A stretch of 64,000 bases of DNA from Melieria omissa (Eukaryota; Arthropoda; Insecta; Diptera; Ulidiidae), in assembly GCA_963971225.1 (NCBI GenBank), contig OZ020267.1:98809536-98873535 (forward strand), written 5' to 3'. This document shows, piece by piece, positions 1 to 12,396 of the stretch; the stretch's first letter is position 1, and each line of letters begins with the position of its first letter. The translations under genes were made by a program, and so were the position numbers. The notes under the pieces are model-generated. The model had not been told where the DNA came from, did not search any database, and saw only the letters and a program-made list of their open reading frames with translations.

Positions 1-188
1 CAGTGGTAACTGGTAGATTGATTTATAAAAAAGTTTCCTCAACTCATACAAAGCAAAGTCTGCCCCTCTTGGTTCCCAGCACATTGCGGCATTTCAGGTA
101 CCTTCATTAGTAGATAGGTGGAAAGAATTAAGAACTTTCAGGACCAGTTAAATCTTTTAGCCCAACTTCTCTTTCAACGTTCTACAAG

Positions 189-692
189 CAGTGTTACCAG
201 CTCAGGAGGTTTTCTCTTAGATTTAGGAGATTCTTGGCCTTATGGGAGAGTTTTTAGGAGGAAGGATTATTGAGGAGCAAGTTTAGGAGATTAACATTTT
301 CTAAAAAAGTTTACAAAAGCGATTTTGATGGTGATACATTGGACATCACTAGTGGCACTGAAGCCTTAAATTTTGAAAGCTAAAATATCATATTCAATGT
401 ATTGAATTTTATGCTTCAAAGTGTATGATTTAGGCAATGAAGGAAGGAAGTTTTCAAAGGCAAATTTCATGCAAATCTAATTTGTTATGTTTTGTTTGTG
501 TTAAGTTGCTGTCAAGCTGAAGCTGAATGACTAAAGAGGATGCAATAAAAACAACTAAATAATATTTGTTTAGTTTCTTAGTTTATAATGACAAAAATTG
601 TTTTAAGACAATTATAGAGGAAATATTTGGGAGGAAATTTTAGCTCTTTTTAAGACTTAGGAGAAAGTCATTTCAGGTATCTGGCAACACTG
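189..692 (-). mobile_element. hAT-type MITE, family A, copy 1
   Basis: The element starts CAGTGTTACCAGCTCAGG and ends ATCTGGCAACACTG, giving inverted ends of the CAGTGTTGCCAG type. It is flanked by TCTACAAG (181-188) and TCCACAAG (693-700), an 8-bp target duplication with 7 of 8 matches. It is 504 bp with no coding capacity. It lies in reverse orientation relative to the copies at 22464 and 26098. The interior shares the GGAGGAAA, GCTTCAAAGTG and GCAATGAAGG blocks with them. Confidence 0.85.
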
Positions 693-779
693 TCCACAAG
701 ATTGGTGATAGGTATGATAACAGGTTACTGTCTCTAGTTGTATAAAATAGATGCGCCTTTCCTCAGGCTGGGACTAGTC

Positions 780-900
780 GAGTGAAATATCTGCAAGCCC
801 TGTTTGAAACTTGGGGAGGAAGAAGCGATAGAACACGTCCTGTGTTACTGCCCGGCTAGATCCAGACGAAGACGGAAACCCCTAGACTCTACCTGGTTGC
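780..900 (+). mobile_element. Remnant of a non-LTR retrotransposon ORF2 C-terminus
   Basis: Reading from about 793, the + strand gives CKPCLKLGEEEAIEHVLCYCP. This is the cysteine-histidine motif found near the C-terminus of Jockey/I-group reverse transcriptases (C-x2-C ... EH-x3-C-x-CP). It continues as ARSRRRR, comparable to the family's usual ALARRR. The frame stays open to 1109 but loses similarity. No reverse transcriptase domain is present upstream, so this is a short 3' fragment. A shorter relative lies at 47285. Confidence 0.6.
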
Positions 901-1108
901 GGACACACGTGTTGTGGACACCGGTGGTTGCGGACACCCGTGTTGTGCGTGTGAATTTGTACGCGGGTGGAAGGGACCTACAGTTTTTACGGTTCCGAAT
1001 GGCAGGTTGGGAGCTTTTTCATAGGCAATTTTTACTCTCAGAAGTTTGCCATTTCCAGCTGAGAGGACAGCCACCGAAAGAGAAAACGAGTTTCCCGTTA
1101 TTTTTTTA

Positions 1109-1193
1109 GGTGTTACTACATGCAGTATTCGAACTTGCGTCGCTCTGCATTCGACTGGCTGGACCGCGCACTAACCAACTGAGCCATGGCGGA
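1109..1193 (-). repeat. tRNA-like sequence (degenerate tRNA or SINE head)
   Basis: On the minus strand the sequence reads TGGCTCAGTTGGTTAGTGCG, a near-perfect tRNA A box and D arm. It is followed about 40 bases later by AAGTTCGAATAC, close to the B box. The T stem and acceptor stem do not pair well. I therefore read it as a tRNA pseudogene or tRNA-derived SINE head rather than a working tRNA. Confidence 0.55.
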
Positions 1194-2329
1194 AGCTTCA
1201 GTTTTAAAAGTTGTATGGCGCAAACTACAGTCAGGTATCAATGGGCTTAAAATAAATCTCAACTCCATCTCAATCTCTCATTTAATCAAATATTGTAAAA
1301 TGGTTTCATTTTGATGATTTATGTGACAACATTTGCAACTCTTTTCCAGACCTCTAAAGCAAAGATAGGTTAGATGAGATTAGCGATTTTATCGTTTGTC
1401 ACAACATTTAATGACAAACACATGTTCCGTTGCACACAGCTGTCAAATGTCTTTCAAAAGCGTTGCGCGACCATGAAACAAACCAATATTTCTGCCTAAC
1501 GTGCTTGTAGTCATTCACTTTGAAATAGCTACGTTTATTTTTATTGTAACCATTGTTGTTTTTGTGATTGTTTTGCACAAAAAACCAAAACAAAATTTCT
1601 ATCAGCCCCAAATCGTTGACAGCTAGCTGTCATTGTGTGCTACTGTTGCCAACACTGGAATTATTAATAATGCATCCACACGTATAGCGATCGTTGTCGT
1701 CGGCGACAGCAGCATAAAAAATAAAATTTGTCATGCTCTCTTTAATTCAACTATACACATACCTACACACACACACACATACACAGATATGACTCAGCGC
1801 ACATGCTCGCTGCTGCACTTCGAGCTGTCGGCCGAGTTGAGTAATTTATGCATTTTACGACGTGACAGTTGCGCTTCTTGCGGTAGGCGTAGGCCGTGCA
1901 AGGGTGACGGCTGCCGTTGGGTCATGTCTGCCGCGGTCGCTATGAGTGAAGCAGCTGGAATGCCTACAACAAAATCTTTGATTAACATTTCCTGCAAAGG
2001 TACTTGTGGTAAAATTTTGACGTAGTCATGTGGCGCGCAAATTTGAAGGGCAATGCAACTCAAATTGGCAAGCAGAGATATTTGGAAACATATTTTTTAA
2101 TTATAAGAACAACAGTTTTTTATTAGTTCTCATCTTCAAGATCAATGAAGATGAGAGGAGGAAGAGCCCATGTACCCTTCCTCTTCTCAGAATAGACGAG
2201 AAGAATGATTTGTAGAGAACACAAAGGAAGTAAGAAAAGAATTGATTGGTGAGAAATGAATCGGAGCAAAAAATCCCTAAAGGATACTTAGAGATTGCAA
2301 AAAAAATGCTTCAACCATTTTAATGAAGT
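1194..2329. other. Intronic, no gene recognised
   Basis: AT-rich DNA with a short (CA)n run near 1769-1788. Overlapping short ORFs around 1633-2063 on both strands have low-complexity or arbitrary composition and match no family I know. Confidence 0.6.
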
Positions 2330-3165
2330 CAGTTTAAAATATATTTTTTTTAAATTATTTAATGTAGATATCGTTGCACGCAAGTTTGAAGTCAGTTGGA
2401 TCAATAAATCAAGTTCTTAGCCCTTCAGATCTCCTCAGATTTTATGGAAAAATACTTAAATATCTAACTATTTCTCATTCGAAGTGCCTTCACAACAATT
2501 GAAGTCAATTGGCGCATTAAGTCATGTTTCCTCATACGAACTCTTAACCCATCGTTATCCGCGTCAGGTTTTTACTTTAAAAAAACAATACACCGGTTAA
2601 ATTATTTCTCACCAAAAGTACTTGCGCCATGTTTGAAGTCGAAAGACCCACAAAATCTTATTTCTCCATACAAACTCTTAACCTATCGTTGACCTTGTAA
2701 GATTTTGATTTTCAAAACAGTGAAAAACATGTGTCGAATTATTTCTCTCTAAGGGTACTTTCACCAGGTCTGAAGTCAATAGGCTCATTAAATTATGTTT
2801 TTCACAGTTTGTCCCTATAAACTTTTAACCTGTTGTTGACTTAAATTTTTTTTGAAAAACACGTGTCGAATTATTTCTCACTACGAGTACTTTCACTAAG
2901 TTTGAAATCAAAAGGCGTAGAAAATCATATTTTTTCATACAATTTGTAACCCTTTGTTCAACCCTTTAAGTTTTCATTTTCAAAAAAGATAGAAACACAT
3001 ATCAAATTATTTTTGATTTCAGGTGTTTTCAATAACTTTGAAGTTTGCCCTATTGGCTCGGTTCACGATTTTTTCGTAATCTTTTCGCATGCGAATCTTA
3101 ATCTTTGGTTCAACTCGTTAATTTTTGATTTTCAAAAAATTTAAAAATCATCATCACTTATCATC
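2330..3165. repeat. Tandem array, unit about 134 bp, about six diverged copies
   Basis: The block AATTATTTCTC recurs at about 2470, 2604, 2741, 2873 and 3009 (spacing 132-137). Each copy is followed by AGTACTTTCAC-like, TTTGAAGTC-like and ACTCTTAACC-like sequence. Later copies are progressively more diverged. No coding function is seen. Confidence 0.85.
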
Positions 3166-6109
3166 CATTTCAGAAATGGATCGATTTTGTTGCGATTTGT
3201 AGGTGGAAATTCGATTCATCGAGATTTCCTTCCTTAACTCATGTGACGAACTTCTTTTTGAATCCAGCCTTATTAAACTGATTCCAAATGGTTCTTTATG
3301 CCACGTTTAGCCCCTGGACCATCGAAACACTGCTTACAAGTCTGTTGAACCCCATGACTTTCTGGACATTTTCTAATGTCCATCCTTGACTATCGTTCAA
3401 ACCAAACTGAGCCCAGCAATCACAAGATTATCTGAGAAGTTTTTTTACTACAAAGTCTTATCTCTCTATCGTAACTCAATCACAATTATACAACGCAAAA
3501 TAAAAATACATCAAACAAATTAAAAACATTTCCAAATTCCATACAATCAAACCAAGAGATCAAACATTTTTGCTTATTAAATAAATTTTGTTGCCCATTG
3601 TTCGTCGCGTCGCATTCCTTGGTCAAGCATTTCTACATATTTGGTAGCACAAAAAAAAATTCTCATTAAAAGCCCAAATAAAATCACGTTTTCAATGTTG
3701 GCAACACACACAAAACAACGCCGCACCACCGAAAGTCAACGACATCCTCGAACAACAACAACAGTCATCGAAATTGCAACACCGAAATGTATGCAAATTG
3801 AACGGCAGGAAATGGAAGCGAAAATTCTACTAAACAGGGACACACACACCAAATAAAATGATCATTAAAATAATTGCTGTTAAATGTTGTTGTTGATTGT
3901 TGTTGTAGTTGTTGTTGTGTTAGTTTAACAGTTTGTTTCGTTTATGTTGTTTGTCTGCGGCTGTCAGTGGCGCTGCAGCGGCAACTTGTCAAACATGCGC
4001 GCACCTTTACAGTTACGAAATGTTGCTGCCCGCTCAAATGTTGCCGTCTCGCTCTTTCACATGCTGTGTGCAACAGGCTGAAGGCTGGCAATTTTTCATG
4101 CGGCTGTATGTTGTCATTGCTGGGTTAATGCCATATTTGGTGCGATTTAATGAAGCAATTTTATTGCTAACAAAATTGCAAACATTACTCAAATGTTTTG
4201 TTGGCTTTTTTTTATTTTTTAAATGTATTTAAATTTTTTAGTCAATTTTTCTAATACATTTTCCTGTCAGCAGAAAAATTTCAAATTCATATTTTTTGCT
4301 GCATTTTTTCGCAAAATTGACATTTTAAATGTCAATTCTTGCCTGTCAGCTGTGCAAATTCTTAAAGTCAAACAATTTGTTGAATTCTTTTCTTGAATGA
4401 AAAAAAGTGGATTTATTAATTGACAAGAGCGAAATGTTGCGCTGCTGACATGACATGCGTGTTACGCTGTTGCACACTGTGCGACAAGCGGTTGGCGACA
4501 GCTGACAGCCGGCACGTATGACATATGCGCCCGCGGTTGATTGGCGCCGATTGGCAGCACCGACAGCATTTTTTCTCAATTTTATTTTTTTCATGACTGC
4601 ATCGAAGGCACAAATTGTCGAAGGCGAATGTTGCAGTTTAAGTAGCAAGTTTTATGCATTTAATAGACAAATTTTAAGTGTTGTCAAATACAAGAAACTA
4701 AATTTTTTGTATTATAGTTCAATCAAAATCAAACTAAACCGCTTGAGAATTGATTGCCAAAGTGTTAGGAGTAATCACTATGCAGAAAATTTAGTAGAAG
4801 TATTTACTAAATTAAATTTAACCCTTGAAAATACATTGTGCCTGAATTTTACACACATACACATACACAACAGGCATTACAAAGTTTTTCCTAAGACTTT
4901 GAGCGCACTTAATTTATGCGCATTTTCTTTTTCCTGCCCAGAAAATTCCCTCGACATTCAAATTAGTCATGCGCGGCCCGCTTCACAGCGTCTCATGTTT
5001 GTGTTGCTGGCTGTCAAAGTGACACATGCTTGCCAGACAATGACAACAAACAACAGCGTACCAGTAGTCACCAACAGTCGGTGTAGTCAGCTAATTGACA
5101 AAATCAACAGTCAAACTTTGAATGATTTGAAATGGGAAAGAAAAAATTTGTATTTTAGGCAGCAAGGCGCAAAAGGGGTGAAACATAAGTAGAGGAGAGC
5201 GAAGAGTTGGGGCTGTCAATGTCAGACTACAAATGTGTGAAAAATCTACACGATTTTTAGTGAAAAGCGCAAATCTCATTAACTCTCAGCTCAGGAGAAA
5301 TGCAAGACATGTGTGTCGTATGCTGGAAATCGTTTTAAACTGTTGCTAATTTATGGCAGCGTCAAAGAACCGAACGATGGCAATGACATTTGTGGTATGA
5401 AGTGTGAAGAGAGAGAGGAAGAGAGAAAGTTGCGCGCACAATGCGTGTCTCATCTGTTCATCTGTGCCATGCTGTGTGGCATTCGGTGGTGAGGAAGTGT
5501 TACAAGTTGTTGTCATGCAATGGGTTGTTGTGTTAATTGTCAAAAGCAACAGCTGACTTTCTAAAGCTGTCACTAAGCTGTGTTAAACACCAAATTAAGT
5601 TGTAATAGATGAGCAAATTGGAAGATAAGATACTCAAAAGTTCATTCAAATGGGATAGAATACATGCAACATTGGCCAGAATCTTAAAGAATCTTGAGTT
5701 AACGCGCACCAAGAGAACTGCATGCCTTGAACTGTCATAAAATCATTATTAAATTGCTTCAGACTTAATTTATTGGTGTAAAACCCTGAGAGGATTATTC
5801 AAAATAATTTTAATCTCACCCTTGAAGCGAGCATGTTGCTTGAGAAAATATTCGAAGAACAAAGGACCTGCATTGTTCCATACGTTAGTTTTGTATTTTG
5901 ATTTTGTGAAATCTTATCAGCTTCAATTATGCTAAATGAAAGCCTTTAATATGATCGAGAAGAAAAACTGCATTATGTTGCATTATTTTTGTAGTTCTAA
6001 CTTATCAGTACAAGGCTACAATTATGTTATGTGCATAAAAAACGGACGATGGGACAAAGAGTGAAGTGAAAAGTCTGGATTATAAATGGATGCATGTGCC
6101 CACAAGTGA
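3166..6109. other. Intronic, no gene recognised; TGTCA/CAGCTG-rich
   Basis: The + strand ORF at 4518..5192 (224 residues) has no recognisable domain, and its composition follows local base content, so I do not call it a gene. TGACAG/CTGTCA and CAGCTG words are frequent around 4260-4520 and 5540-5580. Short CA and TTG runs are present. Confidence 0.5.
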
Positions 6110-8420
6110 ACAAGCGGACAGATAAGTGAAGGAAAGGGTAAGGAGGACAAATGACAAATGGATAAACTGGGCAATTAATACTAAAAAAAACTGGGAGGTT
6201 AAATATGAAGGAAAGGAATTGATTAGTAAATCTGCGGGGGAAGAATGGGAAAATTTTGTTTACAAATTAAAAGATTGGTGAACAAATGAAAAGATTGATC
6301 AACAATAGGGATAAATGGAAAAACTGGGCGATATTTAAGAAAATTGGGAATTAAATAATAAGAATAGGAATTTATTATAAAAACTGTACTGGAACAATGG
6401 GAAAAGATTTGCAACAACTAGAAAGACTACTTAGTGGAAAAATGGAAGAAATGGGCAACAATTTGGAGAACTGCAAAATCAATGGAAGGACTGAGACAAA
6501 TGGAAAAACTGGGGATAAATTCGAGAAGTGATGCACAGAATTAACGAATTAGTAAAAAAAAATGAACGGGTTAGATGGTCCAGTGAAATTTGTGACCGAC
6601 AACTACAGAGGCTAGACGAATAAATTGAAAGACTGGCAGATAAATGGGAATTTTCGAAATAAATAGAACGGAAACAAATAAATAGAACGATTGAAAAGTG
6701 AATGGAAGTACTGTAGGACAACTCGGAAAGTTGTAATATGAAGATTAGAAAATAATTGAAAACATAAAATAAATAGGAAAACTGACATACAAATAGAATG
6801 ACTGACTTGGAGGCAAATGAAGAGACAAGACGAATAAATTGAAAGACTGGCAAATAGGCGAAAATTATGATCAACAAATAGAAAGACTGAGAACTAAATG
6901 GAAGGACTTAAGGATAACTAGGAAGCCTGGAATACAAAGATTGAAATATAAGTACTATAATTGAAAAACTAGAAAGGAGATGGCAAAACTGACATACAAA
7001 TAGAATGATTGACGGAATATTAATGCCGACTGTGAAATGAAAATATCAGAACACGAATTTCAGATCTGGGAAAGAATAGCCGAAGGACAAGGAACAAAAC
7101 GGACGGTCTCTCGGCTAAATAAAAAGTTTGGTGAAGATATGTAAAAGTTGAAAGAAAGAAAAAATGTTGGTCAAATTAAAAGGCCAACAAAAAATATAAA
7201 TACTGAGGAATCAATGGAAGGACTCACGGTTAAGTGAAAAAATTTGCAAATATAAAATGGCATTACTGACCAGCAAATAGAAAGTCTGAGGGATATATGA
7301 AAAAAAAAGATTTGGAGGTTAAATGAAAAGACTTAGGGGATAAATTTAAAGACTGGAAGGATAAATGAAAAGACTGTGCAAATAAATGGAAAGACTGGGA
7401 GGATATATAGAAAGGATGGATAGGGGATATATAGAAACATAAGTACTTAGGAATCAATGGGAGGACTCACGGTCAAATGAAAAGATTTGCAAATAAAGAA
7501 GAAGGTTAGCGGACAAGTCGATAGATTGGCGATAAAATGGCATGGCCAACAAATGGAAAGTCTGAAGGGTACATGACAAAATTGGCCAATAAATGGAAAG
7601 ACCTTGAGGATAAATGGTAAGTCTGGGAGCAAGGAAAGGAAAAGACAAGGAGGATAAATGGAAAGACTGGATGGATAAGTGGAAAGACTGGGGGGATAAA
7701 TGACAAAGTGTTACATAAAACAAAGGAATAAGTAAGAAGAATCGAAACCAAATTGAAAGTTGGTTTGTCGAGAGAAAGGAAAGACTGACAAGTAAACTGA
7801 CTGAAGAACAAATTAGAAGGCTAGAAAATCAATATTGAAAAATAATGCAATGAAACTGGCCTATAAATAAAATGACGGCCGAAAAATGAATGCTGACTTT
7901 CAAAGGATAATATTGGCCGAAAATTGGAAGATCTGGGCTGGAAAAGGGAAGGACTTATGGATCAGTAGAAAGATTGGCTAACAAATGAAAAATCTGTAAG
8001 ACAAATGTAGGAGCTGTCATTTAAATAAAAATATAAATACTGAGAAATTAATGGATCGACTTATGGTTACATGGGAAGACTGTGCAATTAGATGAAAAAT
8101 ATGCATATAAAGAGAAATGTTGATGGGCAAATGGATATATGGTAAGATTGATCAACAAATAAAAAGACTGATAAATAGAAAAACTGAGAGTGTATATTAT
8201 GGAAGGAATTGCGATTATATGGAAAAATGACGCCCCGTTCTTCCATAAAACCGCTACTAATGAGGAAAACTACGGAATAGTTGGAAAGACCGGAGGTGCA
8301 AAAGAAAAAGGTAAGGGATATAAATCAATAGAGTGAGGATAGAAAGAGTGAACCGTAGAAGATTTTGCCTATAGGTGGCAAGACTGGTGCACAAATGGAT
8401 AGATTGAGACACAGACGAAG
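6110..8420. repeat. Degenerate 21-bp minisatellite, about 2.3 kb
   Basis: The unit is close to AAATGGAAAGACTGGGAGGAT. Four consecutive 21-base units are clear at 7321-7404. Elsewhere the array is diverged and interrupted. Because 21 is a multiple of three, the minus strand stays open in short runs that translate as repeats of FHLS and QSFHL. These apparent proteins (for example 7263..7811) are by-products of the repeat. Confidence 0.85.
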
Positions 8421-10454
8421 GGATCGGCTTAAAATATAGTTTTTTTTACGAAAACCAAATTATGAACGAATGTCCAAAGCAAAGACAGACAAGCTGACTG
8501 AACAGATAAAAAATGAATGGATGAACTGTCAAATAGGTGAACAACCCGTGAAGCAAAACAAATAGAGAAATGGATCGAGCTATAAATAGAAAAACTAATA
8601 GAAAACCCTACGAAAATGTTACGGAACAAACTCAAAGAAGAACAAGAACTCAAGACAAGGCACAGACCAATGGGAAAAATGCGTGTACAGGCGTGCCGCA
8701 TGGATAAATGGCTAATTGAGTTGGAGGGAGGCGGGGGGAGGGCGAGTGACGCACTATTGAACTAACCTTGATTGAAAGCAAACACGCACAACAAACAGAC
8801 CATGAAGAATGCAGTGTGCAAAAAAATTAAATTAAAACCAATACAAAAGCAAAAACAACAACAACAAATCAAAGAAAATATTACAAAAACAATTCGCGTT
8901 ACAAATGCGATAAGACAAGTGCAATAAAAACAATAACAAACGCGACAAGAGCAACAGCATGAACAACACCAACAACAATAACAACAGCAACAAGATTGTA
9001 ATACAATAAAAAAAAACAACTGCAATAGTTGGCGAAGGCATAAGCAGCATCGACGTTGACGATGGCGACTGCAACCGCAACGAATGTGGCAGCCGAGTGG
9101 CAAGTGGCAACTTTATCAGCGGCCGTCTGTGAGAAAAGCAATGCAACGGCAATGCATGAACTGCAGACGATGCAAAGATCATATACACCAATAACAACAA
9201 CAACAACAACATCATAATGCAATCAAAACATAACGTAGCGCGCGCAATCATGCGCCGAGGCGATTGCAATCGCCAACTAAAGCTGTCAGTGGTGTTCATA
9301 ACTGCACACCAACAACAACAGCAGCAACAACAAGAAGAACAACTGCAGTGGAAAAAACGACCAGCTGCAGCAGCAACAAGTGAAGCAGGAGCAGCGCAGC
9401 AGTTCGCAAGCATTTTAAATGCGATAATGTTTGATTAAAAATTGCGATAAGCCGACTGGCGATTTTCTTAAAGTCATCGAGCGCCCGCCGCTCCCCGCCA
9501 AAAAGCCACAACGACTGTCAGCAATGCAATCGTGTGTGTCTGTAAATATGTTCGTTGAGGATTATGAAAATGCTTGCTACAAATTTTTTGTTGCTGTTAC
9601 AACACATAAAAACAACCGGCAACGGCAGCAGCAGCAATAAAAATTAAACCTAGTCACTTTTACGTTGCGCTTCCGCACCGCGCAACAACAACAACAACAG
9701 CACAACATAAATGGCAACTGTTGTTGCTGTTGCTTTGTTACACATTACGGGCCGTTGATGTTGCTGTCATGTCGTCATGTTGTGTGCCGAACTAGTTCGA
9801 ATGCTGTGTGCGACGCGTCGTAGAGACAAAAACGATGAGCTGTCAAGTGATAAGCGGCGCGCGTAAGCCGACTCTAAGCTGTCAAATTAGCGCCAAACGA
9901 CGAAAACGGCTCAATTGTAAAACAAAATTGGTAGTGACACAACGCTAGCGAGTTGGAAGCATCGAGGCGCCACAGCCATTGCCAGCCGACGACTGGCCGA
10001 CTGGTTGCCGACATATGAGGAAGAGCCATGGCCATAACTGAAGCTGGTCGTGGATGGGAGGAAATCTTGTTCGAGTTGTAAAAATACATTTGCAAGAAAT
10101 AAGAATAATTGCTCTTAAGTTTTATTATTATTTTTTATACAAAATATTTGAAAAAATTTTTTTTTTTTAAACATTTGAACAAACATAAAACAAAAAATCA
10201 AACAATTGGTTTAAACTAATTTAAACTAAAGAAACACTAAATCGCTTCGAATTAAAATGCAAAACACATATTAACACTTAGTAAGTTCGATTAGATTTCT
10301 AAGATGTTTGTTGCACAGAGACCTAAAATTCAGTATTGTGTCCCCTATAAGTTATTAGAGACTATTCCCCAGATCCACCGACCTAATGAAGCTTAGTACC
10401 TCAGGTAAGGCATTCCGCTTCGACATGGCTACGAAACTTTTAGTAAGTGTTTTT
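8421..10454. repeat. CAA/CAG trinucleotide-rich intronic region
   Basis: Clusters of (CAA)n and (CAG)n occur at about 8850-9000, 9190-9240, 9308-9400 and 9620-9710. Both strands are open for long distances there, giving poly-Leu/Val or poly-Gln readings (for example minus strand 8832..9413) that are low complexity. No gene is supported. Confidence 0.6.
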
Positions 10455-10940
10455 TTAACCCTTTCGAACCCGAATTTACTTTGGTCTCGATATTACTTTT
10501 TGGTATTTAAATCATGAAACACAAAATTTGAAGTTACCACGCCTCTTTGTTAGAGTTCTAGAGCTAGTTTACTTTTGAACAATTTTAGCCTAAAACGGGT
10601 TTTTTATCAATATTTTTTAATTACAGAAATTGATTTCATATTTACGGAAAAATACAAAATTATCATTTTTTGACTTTATTTAACCATTATTAAAGAAAAT
10701 CGTTTTGATCAAACGCGCCCAATTCGTAGACTTTAATTAGAACACAAACTTTCCCTGATATCGCTGCAAATTATTAGAAATTATTTTGGGGATAACGGTA
10801 AAATTTTTGTAGTTTGCTTTGAATTCACTTCTAAAAATATTAATTTTGGTTGGTGCCTACTTAAATTAAACCGTAGCTTTTGCTATAAGATGACAAATAG
10901 GTAAAGTTGCTCTCAGGCAATTTTGGGGCGAAAGGGTTAA
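10455..10940. mobile_element. piggyBac-like non-autonomous element 1
   Basis: A TTAA target (10455-10458) is followed by CCCTTTCGAACCC. The other end is GGGGCGAAAGGG followed by TTAA (10937-10940). The ends are inverted for CCCTTTCG and then diverge. The interior is AT-rich without a transposase. TTAA duplication plus CCC-start termini is the piggyBac signature. Confidence 0.75.
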
Positions 10941-12323
10941 TTAAATTGTTTTTCGTTCTTAAATCTATTTTCATAATTTTGTGACCATTAATAATATCAA
11001 CAATAACAAATTAAATCGCAAATAATTTTTAAAAAAGTGAATGATGCCATCAAAAGTTTCTCCACTCCCTCCCAACACCAAACATTACTCAATTTGTCAT
11101 TCATTAATGCATGCAATAATCGTCCAATTACTTAAATTGATTTAATTTCCTTCCATCAGCGCAGCAAGTTGGCACTGACTGCAATGTGTGGCCCCCTCGG
11201 CTGCCCGTTTGTGCCAAAAACCATTTGCCTTCTACACCGAACACACAGCTGTTTTTTTGGCAAGCGCCATGCGCCCTCAAATGAATGCCGCCAATGCTGT
11301 TGGCCAAACCCCCTTTGCAGTGTGCCAACAACACCCTTTGCTCATCGGCATTTGGCCGCTTTACATACTCTCGTACACCGGCCGGCTTTTTGGCTAAGAC
11401 AACACGTAATGCAAAAGAGATACGATATGTGTGTGTGTGTGTTGTGAAACTTTGCACAGAAATGCTAAAAATAAAAGTGTTAAATAGATTTGGCACATTA
11501 GATAAGCAGTGCGGACAGACAACGACGGTCGGCGGAAGCAAAAAGTTAAGTAATTGTGCCGCATTGTAGCGAACGCAGACAAACTGGCAGACAGCAAGAC
11601 GGAAGAATAGAGGACAAACATACTTACATATGTATATGTAATCACATGTAGTCATATATGTAAAAGTGGTTACCTTCTAAACATTCAATGTTCAATGGAT
11701 GAATTAGTGATAAATCAATAAATAAGTGAACCAATAGTTAGAAAAGAATTAATATGATTCTAAGAAGGGCAGTAGAACTCACACTAACGCACTGAAGTTA
11801 GGCCGAAAGATGACCCAAATGTTTTAAAGAACGAATTGAAAAAGCCTGAAGGAGAATACAGAGCGCACTTCCCCACTCAGAAGCCACAATGTCCCATTGT
11901 GAATCCTTTCTTGTTTTCCTTTGGAGCAAACCAACAGTCTGAGACCGGAACAAACCAGTTCCACCATTTAATGAACGAGAGCAGATCCGACATTTCGCCA
12001 CGCTGGACAGATTCTTGAGGAATCTTGATTTCAGGGCACGGAGTCAACATTACTGCAGAGCCAGGCAGGGTCTTATCGTTTCTACTTTCGCAACTTTTGC
12101 AAGACGCCATTTTATAAGCATAGATAGAAGAAGAACTGTATAGAAGAAAGAGGAAACAAATTAATTGTTAATTAATTAATTGAAGAACCTGAAAGCCAAC
12201 GAGTTGACATATAAAAAATAGAATAGAATATTATTGGAGATTTGAAAGAATACTTTGATGAACGGAAACTAAACGAGAAAGTACAAAATTTAGGTTAGGT
12301 TAGATTAGATGAGATTAGATTAG
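10941..12323. other. Intronic, no gene recognised
   Basis: The segment 11169-11655 is open in several frames on both strands, with no conserved motif and a (GT)n run near 11431. The TTAATTAATTAATT tract near 12165-12181 is simple sequence. Nothing here could be assigned a function. Confidence 0.5.
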
Positions 12324-12383
12324 ATAAGTTGGCAGGCCTGGTGGGCCACACATAGACCCTGTTGGGTCCCTAGCGGTATCAGT
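12287..12383 (+). repeat. Interspersed repeat with TTAGGTTAGGTTAG and GACCCTGTTGGGTCCC
   Basis: A TTAGGTTAGGTTAGATTAGAT run is followed by a block ending CATAGACCCTGTTGGGTCCCTAGCGGTATCA. The same block, with about 29 of 31 matches, is on the minus strand at 44783-44841. A partial copy is at 13937. The spread and conservation show an interspersed repeat; its class is unknown to me. Confidence 0.7.
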
Positions 12384-12396
12384 TAGAGTAACTTAG

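Noticed and set aside
4518..5192. 224-residue + strand open frame
   Set aside because: No recognisable motif and composition follows local AT-rich DNA; possible but unsupported.
7263..7811. Heptad-repeat proteins on the minus strand
   Set aside because: The 21-base minisatellite keeps frame by arithmetic; there is no start context, stop bias or flanking gene structure.
8832..9413. 193-residue minus-strand frame rich in Leu/Val/Cys
   Set aside because: Product of (CAA)n/(CAG)n trinucleotide tracts; low complexity in every frame.
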